NCBI RefSeq assembly: GCF_025642785.1
Contig: NZ_JANZKU010000029.1
Location: 1-50,951, forward strand
Source: Pseudomonas sp. RIT-PI-AD
Lineage (GTDB): Bacteria > Pseudomonadota > Gammaproteobacteria > Pseudomonadales > Pseudomonadaceae
Length of the DNA stretch: 50,951 nt
Reading direction: 5' to 3'
Positions 45,481 through 50,951 of this stretch are shown piece after piece. Below the pieces are notes generated by a model. It saw only the letters and a list, made by a program, of their open reading frames with translations. It did no database searches and had not been told where the DNA came from. The stretch's first letter is position 1. Every line of letters begins with the position of its first letter. The translations under genes were made by a program, and so were the position numbers.

Positions 45481-47626
45481 TGATCTGCCCCTTCTTCAAA
45501 GCTTCCATGACCGTGGCCTTGGGGCCGTCGGCGATGATCTGGCCCTTGTCGACGATCACCAGGCGGTCGACCAGGGAGAGCATGGACGCCCGATGGGTCA
45601 CCAGCAGCAGGGTCTTGCCGGCGATCACCGCCGCCAGGCGCTGCTTGAGGCGTTCTTCGCCGGCGTTGTCCATGGAACTGGTGGGCTCGTCCAGCAGCAG
45701 GATCGGCGGGTCGAGCAGCAGCGCGCGGGCCAGGGCGACGTTCTGCCGCTGGCCGCCGGACAGTTGCTGGCCGCGCTCGCCGACCGCCAGCTCGTAGCCC
45801 TGGGGGTGCAAGCGGGCGAATTCGTGGACGCCGGCGAGTTCCGCGGCCTGCAACACCAACTCGTCCTCCACGTAGCGCGCGCCGAACATCAGGTTGTCGC
45901 GCAGGGTGCCGCTGAACAGGTGGATGTCCTGGGGCACGTAGCCGATGTTGTGGCGCAATTCGCTGACGTCGAGCTGGCGGATGTCCACGCCGTCCACCAG
46001 CAGGCTGCCGCCGTCGGGCTGGTACAGACCGATCAACAGCTTGGCCAGCGAGCTCTTGCCGGAACCGCTGCGGCCGATGATGCCGACCTTTTCGCCCGGA
46101 CGGATCACCAGGCTGACGTCCTTCAGCGCGACGTTCTGCTGGTTGGGGTAGGTGAAGCTCATCCCACGCAGTTCGATGGCGCCCTGCAGGTGCGGACGGG
46201 TCAGGGGCCGCTCGTCTTCGTGGCGTTCCTGCGGCAGGTCCATCATCTGGTCCACCGAAGTCACGGTCAGGCGGGCCTGCTGGTAGCGGGTGATCAACCC
46301 GGACAGCTGGCTCAGGGGCCCCAGGGCCCGGCCGCTGAGCATGTAGCAGGCGATCAGACCGCCCATGCTGAGGTTGCCGTCGATGATCTGGTAGACGCCG
46401 CAGACGATCAGCACCACGCCGGCCAGCAACTGGATCAACTGGGTGACGTTCAGCGCCAGGCTGGAAAGCATGCGCGCGCGCAGTTCCAGGCGGCTGAGGG
46501 TGCCGATGGTCTGCTCCCAGAGGTACTGCCGTTCGCTTTCGGCGTTGTTCGCCTTCACCGCGTCCAGCCCGCTCAAGGTCTCGATCATGCTCGACTGGCG
46601 CTCGGCGGCCAGGGCCATGGTGCGCTCGATGGTCTCGGCCAGGGAACGCTGCAACAGCCAGCCGATCGACGCCGCCAGGGGGAATGCCAGCAGCGGCACC
46701 CAGACCAGGTAGCCGCCGAGCAGGCCGATCACCAGCAGGACCAGCAGGGTGAACGGCAGGTCGATCAGGCTGGTGAGCGTCAGCGAGGCGAGGAAATCCC
46801 GCAGCGTCTGGAACTCATGGATGTTCTGCGCGAAGCTGCCGACCCGCGCCGGGCGGTGCTTCATCGCCATGCCGAGGATTCGCTCGAACAGGGTGGCGGA
46901 GATGATCAGGTCGGTCTTCTTGCCGGCCAGGTCGAGGCACAGGCCGCGCATGGTCTTCAGCAGCAGGTCGAACACATAGGCGCCGGAAATGCCCACCGCC
47001 AGCACCCAGAGGGTCGCCGCGGCCTGGTTCGGCACCACCCGGTCGTAGACGTTCATCACGAACAGCGGGGCGAACAGGCCGATCAGGTTGATCAGCAGGC
47101 TGGCCGCCACCGCGTCCAGGTACAGCCAGCGCGAGCGCTTGAGGGTGTCGCGGAACCAGGAACGGGTGCGCGGGATGAGGTTGCCCTGGCGCAGGTCGAA
47201 CTTGTGCTGCGGCTGAGCGAAGAATACCCGGCCGCTGTAGTCCTCGGCCAGCAACTCGGCGCTGACCCGCGCCACGCCGCCCTCGCTTTCGCTGAGCAGC
47301 AGGCGCGCCTGGCCATCCGCCTCCCAACCCAGCAATACCGCGCTGCGGCCGCCCTTGAGCAACAGCAGCGCCGGCAACGCGATCAGCGGGATCTGCTCGA
47401 GGCGCCTTTGCAGCAGGCGCCCTTGCAAGCCCGCGCGGGCCGCCGCGCGGGGCAGCAACTCCGCGCTCAGGCGCTGCGCCGGCAACGGCAGGCCGGTGGT
47501 GAGCATGGCGCGGCTGGCGGGTTTCTGATGCAGGACGCACAGCGCCAGCAGGCCATCCAGCAACGGGTCGTCGTGCTGCGCGCGGGGATCATGGTTGACG
47601 TGCGTCGGGCTGACTTCTGGTTCCAC
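45470..47626 (-). CDS. Type I secretion ABC transporter (LapB family)
   Basis: 718 residues. The N-terminal 130 residues form a C39-like domain (DPLLDGLLALCVLHQKPAS) that lacks the catalytic Cys context, as in adhesin exporters that bind rather than cut their substrate. Six transmembrane segments span about 155-440. The nucleotide-binding domain has Walker A GRSGSGKSS, signature QQLSGGQRQN, Walker B ILLLDEPTSSMD and the H-loop THRAS. It powers export of a large RTX/LapA-like adhesin, most likely the one divergently encoded 1.8 kb away. Confidence 0.96.
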   Translation of the reverse strand: MEPEVSPTHVNHDPRAQHDDPLLDGLLALCVLHQKPASRAMLTTGLPLPAQRLSAELLPRAAARAGLQGRLLQRRLEQIPLIALPALLLLKGGRSAVLLGWEADGQARLLLSESEGGVARVSAELLAEDYSGRVFFAQPQHKFDLRQGNLIPRTRSWFRDTLKRSRWLYLDAVAASLLINLIGLFAPLFVMNVYDRVVPNQAAATLWVLAVGISGAYVFDLLLKTMRGLCLDLAGKKTDLIISATLFERILGMAMKHRPARVGSFAQNIHEFQTLRDFLASLTLTSLIDLPFTLLVLLVIGLLGGYLVWVPLLAFPLAASIGWLLQRSLAETIERTMALAAERQSSMIETLSGLDAVKANNAESERQYLWEQTIGTLSRLELRARMLSSLALNVTQLIQLLAGVVLIVCGVYQIIDGNLSMGGLIACYMLSGRALGPLSQLSGLITRYQQARLTVTSVDQMMDLPQERHEDERPLTRPHLQGAIELRGMSFTYPNQQNVALKDVSLVIRPGEKVGIIGRSGSGKSSLAKLLIGLYQPDGGSLLVDGVDIRQLDVSELRHNIGYVPQDIHLFSGTLRDNLMFGARYVEDELVLQAAELAGVHEFARLHPQGYELAVGERGQQLSGGQRQNVALARALLLDPPILLLDEPTSSMDNAGEERLKQRLAAVIAGKTLLLVTHRASMLSLVDRLVIVDKGQIIADGPKATVMEALKKGQISVS

Positions 47627-47662
47627 GCGGGGACACTCGGGTTGACGGTTGAGGGCAAGCGA

Positions 47663-49021
47663 TCAATTCAGGCCGGGCAGGCGCACCTTGGTCTTCACTT
47701 CGTTCTGCACCACGGTGGCCATGGGCGCGACCACGCCCTGGCTGCGCAACAGCTCGCCCATGGTCGCCTTCAGCCGATACTGGCTGAACAGCTCGGTATA
47801 GGCCACCTCGGAGAGCCGGCGCTGAGCGGTGAAGCGTTCGTTCTCGCTGTCGAGCAGGTCCAGCAGGGTGCGGTCGCCGAGGCCGAACTGCTTGCGATAG
47901 GCCTCGCGGACCCGCGAACTGTAGTCCACGTACTGCTGCGCGATGGGTTTCTGCTGGCGGGCGTTATCCAGGGCGTTCCAGGCCAGGCCGAGTTCTTCGT
48001 TGAGCATGCGCAGGGCGTTGTTGCGAATGTCCAGCGCCTCGTTGACCTGGTAGGACTTGGCCTCCAGGTCGGCCTTGTGGCTGCCGCCGGCGAACAGGTT
48101 GTAGCGCATGCGCAGCATCGCCTGCCATTCGTTGCTGTGACCCGGCTGGCCGTCGATGTCGTTATCCGCGGTGCGCGACAGCTCGGCATCGAAACGCGGA
48201 TAGAAGAAGGACTTGGCGGCATCGTACTGCTGCTCCGCCGCAGCGATGTCGGATTCCGCCGAGCGCAGGGTCGGGTTGTTCGACAGCAACTGCTCGCGGG
48301 CTTGCTGGAGGTTCTCCGGCAATTGGCCGGGCACGCCGCTGGGCAGGCTCAGCTCGACCGGCTCCATGCCGACCACGCTGAAGTAGTGGGTGCGCGCGTC
48401 CGTCAGGTTGGTCTGCTCGGTCAACAGGTTGTTCTGCGCCTGGGCCAGGCGCGCGTCGGCCTGATCGCGGTCGGCGGTGCTGCCGACCCCTCGCTGGGAG
48501 CGCAGGCTGATCTGGTCGAAGATGCGCTGGTGGCCGCGCAGGTTCTCATCGGCCAGGCGCACCAGTTCCTCGCGCTTGAGCACTTCCAGGTAGACCTGTA
48601 CCACATCCAGGCCGGTGCGCTCAGAGGTGCCCATCAAGGCGTAGGCGCGCGAGTTGACGATGGCTTTCTGCCGGCCAACCTCGCCGGCCGTGGCGAAACC
48701 GTCGAAGACCATCTGCTGCAAGCGCAGGCTGGACTCGCTGCGATTCAGGGTTTCCCAGTGATTGCCGCTGCGGCCGTAGCGGGTCGAGGTGTCGTCAGTG
48801 CCTTCGCGGCCATAGCCGGCGAGCAGGTCCACCGACGGCAGATAGCCGCCACGCGCCGCGTCCAGCTGGTGATCCGCCGCCAGGCGTCCGTTGATCGCGG
48901 CCTGGATCTCGGGGTGCACGTCCATGGCTTGCTGCATGGCTTGTTGCAGGGTCTGGGCCTGCAGCGACAGGCTGGAAAGCAGCAGGAATGGCAGGGAAAA
49001 GGAAGCAAACCGGATACGCAT
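47663..49021 (-). CDS. TolC-family outer-membrane channel of the type I system (LapE-like)
   Basis: 452 residues from the ATG at 49019-49021, preceded by AAGGA; a TTG 18 bp upstream opens the frame but is less likely. The signal peptide ends near LQA-QT. Two TolC-type repeats are visible (TLQQAMQQAMDVHPEIQAA; LLSNNPTLRSAESDIAAAEQQYDAA) with RGVGSTADRDQADARLAQAQ and FGLGDRTLLDLLDSENE. It forms the outer-membrane exit duct. It is first gene of the tolC-abc-hlyD operon; an intrinsic terminator lies just upstream of its ribosome site. Confidence 0.95.
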   Translation of the reverse strand: MRIRFASFSLPFLLLSSLSLQAQTLQQAMQQAMDVHPEIQAAINGRLAADHQLDAARGGYLPSVDLLAGYGREGTDDTSTRYGRSGNHWETLNRSESSLRLQQMVFDGFATAGEVGRQKAIVNSRAYALMGTSERTGLDVVQVYLEVLKREELVRLADENLRGHQRIFDQISLRSQRGVGSTADRDQADARLAQAQNNLLTEQTNLTDARTHYFSVVGMEPVELSLPSGVPGQLPENLQQAREQLLSNNPTLRSAESDIAAAEQQYDAAKSFFYPRFDAELSRTADNDIDGQPGHSNEWQAMLRMRYNLFAGGSHKADLEAKSYQVNEALDIRNNALRMLNEELGLAWNALDNARQQKPIAQQYVDYSSRVREAYRKQFGLGDRTLLDLLDSENERFTAQRRLSEVAYTELFSQYRLKATMGELLRSQGVVAPMATVVQNEVKTKVRLPGLN

Positions 49022-49041
49022 CGAAAAGGTGTCCTTCAAAG

Positions 49042-49064
49042 AAAAAAGCTCCCCGGTAGGGAGC
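49042..49064 (-). terminator. Intrinsic terminator in the leader of the type I secretion operon
   Basis: On the minus strand GCTCCC, a 5-base loop and GGGAGC (arms at 49064-49059 and 49053-49048) are followed by TTTTTT (49047-49042). It sits about 20 bases upstream of the tolC-like ATG and just before its ribosome site. Leftward transcripts from the intergenic region would meet it before the operon. It could be an attenuator, or the end of a small leader RNA. Confidence 0.72.
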
Positions 49065-49185
49065 GTCGAAAGGGTGTGGGATCAAGGTGCCTTTTCACGG
49101 GGCACGGACGGCCTGGGGAGACTTCGCACGACGGGTGACGAGCGGCTCACAACGGCTCGAATATCAAAGTGACATCAACCGGCGA

Positions 49186-49214
49186 ATTGTTTAGGATGTC
49201 GCACAATAGGTCAA
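49186..49214 (-). promoter_or_regulatory. Candidate promoter of the tolC-abc-hlyD operon
   Basis: On the minus strand TTGACC (49214-49209) and AACAAT (49191-49186) are spaced by 17 bp. The -35 matches five of six bases and the -10 four. The transcript would have a leader of about 160 bases containing the intrinsic terminator at 49042-49064. Confidence 0.45.
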
Positions 49215-49223
49215 TAGTTTGGC
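49210..49223 (+). promoter_or_regulatory. FleQ-box-like sequence 1
   Basis: GTCAATAGTTTGGC agrees with the FleQ consensus GTCaNTAAAtTGAC at 10 of 13 defined positions. It overlaps the -35 of the candidate leftward promoter. FleQ is a c-di-GMP-responsive regulator of adhesin and exopolysaccharide genes in Pseudomonas. This match was made by eye only. Confidence 0.38.
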
Positions 49224-49259
49224 AGAAAGATACTTTTCGGTTGTCAGCGCCAAATGTTT

Positions 49260-49273
49260 GACAAAGTAATGAC
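49260..49273 (-). promoter_or_regulatory. FleQ-box-like sequence 2
   Basis: On the minus strand GTCATTACTTTGTC agrees with the same FleQ consensus at 10 of 13 defined positions. It lies 50 bp from the first box and about 120 bp upstream of the adhesin start. A TTGACA (49258-49263) overlaps it, without a good -10. Confidence 0.36.
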
Positions 49274-49391
49274 GCCAATTTGCCAACTCGGCGCCACCCC
49301 TCTTTCCCACTCGTTCCAACGCCCGCCCCTTCCGGCGGACGCGCTGGCCGCCGCCCGCCGGTCGGCCGCTCCCTGATGACATGAGGTCCTT

Positions 49392-50951
49392 ATGAGCAGC
49401 GTTATCGCCATCGTCAAAAGTCTAGTTGGCCAGGTTTTCGCCCTTTCCCCGGACGGGGTGCAGCGTCTTCTGGTCGAAGGCGACCGGCTGTTCAGCGGAG
49501 ACCAAGTGATGACCGGGGCCGACGGCCGCGTCACCTTGGAGCTGGTCGACGGGCGCATCCTCGACCTCGGCCGCGACTCCCAGTGGAGCCAGGCTGACCT
49601 GGAGCCCGCAGCGGCGCCGAGCATCGCCCAGGACGCGCCCTCGGTGGCGGAACTGCAACGGGCGATCAGTGCCGGCGACGACCCGACCCAGACCCTCGAC
49701 GCCACGGCGGCGGGCCCGGGCGGAACCGCAGCGGGAGCCGGCAACGGCGCCGCGGGCGGCGGCAGCAGCTATGTGATCCTCGAGGCCACCGCCGACCAGG
49801 TACAACCGAGCATCGGTTACCCTACGCTCGGCTTGGCCAGCAGCGCCGAGTCCGTCGAAGACACGCCCGCCACGCCCCTCTTCCAGGCCACGGCGCAACC
49901 CGTGACGCCGGCAGACGTCGCGCCCACCACCCGCGACCAGACGCTGGCCACCGACGAGGACACGCCCCTGCGCGGCGCTGTCAGCGCCGAGGACGGCAAT
50001 GGCGACGCCCTGAGCTATAGCCTGGGCGACGCACCGGCCCACGGCACGCTGGTACTGAACGCCGATGGCAGCTTCGTCTATACGCCGGCCGCGAACTTCA
50101 ACGGCGGCGACCGCTTCACCGTGACGGTGGACGACGGCCAGGGCAACCGCGTGGTCAGCACCGTGGTCGTCGAGGTCGCGCCGGTCAACGATGCGCCGGT
50201 CGCCAACCCCGACAGCGCCAGCACCCCGAGCGCCACGCCGGTGACCATCGACGTGTTGCGCAACGACAGCGACGTGGATGGCGACCCGCTGACCCTCACC
50301 GGCGCCAGCGCCGCCAACGGCAGCGTCACCGTCAACCCCGACGGCTCCCTCAGCTATACGCCGAACGACGGCTTCAGTGGCACCGACACCATCACCTACG
50401 GCGTCGCCGACGGCCAGGGCGGTACCGCCGGCAGCAGCGTTACCGTCACCGTCACCGCGCCGGTGCCGCCGCCCCAGCCAGCCAACACCCCGCCGGAGGC
50501 CCGGCCCGACAGCGCGACCACCCAGCAGAATCGCCCAGTCACCGTCAACGTACTGGCCAACGACCGCGACGCCGATGGCGACGCCCTGAGCGTCACCGGC
50601 GCCAGCGCTTCCCACGGCAGCGTCACCGTCAATGCCAACGGCACCCTGAGCTACACGCCCGGCAGCGGTTTCACCGGAACCGACACCATCACCTACGGCA
50701 TCGCCGACGGCCACGGCGGCACCGCCAGCAGCACCGTGACCATCACTGTCACGGCGCCGGCGGGGCCGGCCAACGCTGCGCCCATCGCCACGGCCGACAA
50801 TGCCAGCACGGCGATCGACACGCCGGTCACGGTCAACGTACTGGCCAACGACCGCGATCCCGATGGCGACGCCCTGACCGTCACCGGTGCCCGGGCCGAT
50901 CACGGTAGCGTCACCGTCAACGCCAACGGCACCCTGAGCTACACGCCCGGT
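49392..50951 (+). CDS. Giant LapA/BapA-like adhesin (3'-truncated by the window)
   Basis: The frame stays open from the ATG at 49392 (after GAGG) to the window end: 520 codons seen. Residues 1-70 match the retention-module start of LapA-type adhesins (MSSVIAIVKSLVGQVFA, VEGDRLFSGDQVMTGADG). A Gly/Ala linker has two TAAG sequences at residues 105-108 and 112-115, like the site where LapG cuts LapA. From residue 176 cadherin/Ig-like repeats of 96-98 residues follow, each with VNVLANDRDADGD and GTLSYTPG elements and calcium-type acidic clusters. The C-terminal secretion signal is outside the window. The divergent TolC, ABC and HlyD genes are its likely exporter. It should mediate attachment and biofilm formation. 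Confidence 0.93.
   Translation, partial: MSSVIAIVKSLVGQVFALSPDGVQRLLVEGDRLFSGDQVMTGADGRVTLELVDGRILDLGRDSQWSQADLEPAAAPSIAQDAPSVAELQRAISAGDDPTQTLDATAAGPGGTAAGAGNGAAGGGSSYVILEATADQVQPSIGYPTLGLASSAESVEDTPATPLFQATAQPVTPADVAPTTRDQTLATDEDTPLRGAVSAEDGNGDALSYSLGDAPAHGTLVLNADGSFVYTPAANFNGGDRFTVTVDDGQGNRVVSTVVVEVAPVNDAPVANPDSASTPSATPVTIDVLRNDSDVDGDPLTLTGASAANGSVTVNPDGSLSYTPNDGFSGTDTITYGVADGQGGTAGSSVTVTVTAPVPPPQPANTPPEARPDSATTQQNRPVTVNVLANDRDADGDALSVTGASASHGSVTVNANGTLSYTPGSGFTGTDTITYGIADGHGGTASSTVTITVTAPAGPANAAPIATADNASTAIDTPVTVNVLANDRDPDGDALTVTGARADHGSVTVNANGTLSYTPG
49704..49736 (+). other. Paired LapG-type cleavage motifs (TAAG x2) in the adhesin
   Basis: The codons spell TAAG-PGG-TAAG (residues 105-115). 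In P. fluorescens LapA the periplasmic protease LapG cuts between the two alanines of a TAAG at nearly the same residue number (107-110), releasing the adhesin when c-di-GMP falls. The motif is seen directly; cleavage is inferred. Confidence 0.6.
50193..50486 (+). repeat. Adhesin Ig-like repeat unit 2 (residues 268-365)
   Basis: 98-residue unit beginning APVANPDSAS and containing VDGDPLTLTG, GSVTVNPDGSLSYTP and GTDTITYGVADGQGG. A more divergent first unit precedes it (residues about 176-267). Confidence 0.8.
50487..50774 (+). repeat. Adhesin Ig-like repeat unit 3 (residues 366-461)
   Basis: 96-residue unit containing VTVNVLANDRDADGDALS and GSVTVNANGTLSYTPG. Long stretches are nearly identical at DNA level to unit 4, exactly 288 bp downstream. 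Confidence 0.8.
50775..50951 (+). repeat. Adhesin Ig-like repeat unit 4 (cut by the window end)
   Basis: 59 residues seen, from APIATADNAS through VTVNVLANDRDPDGDALT to GTLSYTPG. It continues beyond the window; the number of further repeats is unknown. Confidence 0.8.

Noticed and set aside
45461-49138. Plus-strand open frame of 1225 codons opposite the type I secretion genes
   Set aside because: Spans three well-defined minus-strand genes in antisense and is rich in Gln/Gly/Ala; no domain seen.
49422-50903. Minus-strand open frame of 493 codons opposite the adhesin
   Set aside because: Its repeats mirror the coding repeats of the adhesin; the plus-strand reading has the retention module, cleavage motif and Ig-like repeats.
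1-50951. CRISPR array, insertion sequence, prophage or integrase
   Set aside because: No regular short repeats with spacers, transposase, integrase or phage structural genes were seen; the only tandem repeats are coding repeats of the adhesin.

Overview
The window is a high-GC, gammaproteobacterial chromosome segment whose core gene order is that of the Pseudomonas aeruginosa lineage. Read right to left on the minus strand it carries algU-mucA-mucD, lepA-lepB-DUF4845-rnc-era-recO-pdxJ and pruR-putA-putP, with nadB, ygfX, sdhE, ygfZ, ung, asrA (Lon2) and an icp-type inhibitor where a Pseudomonas chromosome would have them. It is probably not P. aeruginosa itself: the algU operon is rearranged, and two surface-protein loci flank the core block. 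Species assignment is inference.

Layout. 1-6 kb: two tandem subtilisin-type autotransporter proteases, the first cut by the window edge, with a hairpin terminator after each. 6.4-11.4 kb: an aldo/keto reductase, an OpgC-like membrane acyltransferase, an amino-acid permease, a methyltransferase and a VF530 protein. 11.6-17.6 kb: proline catabolism (pruR, putA, putP). 17.7-22.5 kb: asrA behind a heat-shock-like promoter, a chagasin-type inhibitor lipoprotein, and cmoA-cmoB for wobble-uridine modification. 22.5-28.7 kb: the minus-strand housekeeping block pdxJ-recO-era-rnc-DUF4845-lepB-lepA. 28.9-32.1 kb: the envelope-stress operon. 32.4-40.5 kb: nadB, ygfX-sdhE, ygfZ, two HDOD proteins, a periplasmic binding protein, a DUF6279-type lipoprotein and ung. 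40.7-44.1 kb: acyl-CoA dehydrogenase and two crotonase-fold enzymes, corresponding to the P. aeruginosa region that includes the DspI enoyl-CoA hydratase. 44.1-50.95 kb: a type I secretion system (HlyD, ABC, TolC) divergent from a giant LapA/BapA-like adhesin that runs off the window end.

The most unusual feature is the envelope-stress operon. algU, its autoregulatory-type promoter, mucA and mucD are intact, but mucB and mucC are absent. Their place is a gap of about 575 bp at 47% GC with no convincing gene, containing inverted repeats. MucA has kept the AlgW-type cleavage sequence but its periplasmic tail is shortened and lacks the segment that contacts MucB in relatives. This looks like matched loss of MucB and of its docking site, giving a simplified anti-sigma circuit.

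The second area of interest is the adhesin/T1SS locus. The adhesin has an N-terminal retention module with two TAAG sites of the type cut by LapG, and Ig-like repeats that are near-identical at DNA level. The divergent intergenic region has two FleQ-box-like sequences, and an intrinsic terminator lies just ahead of the tolC-like gene. Neither lapD nor lapG is seen here.
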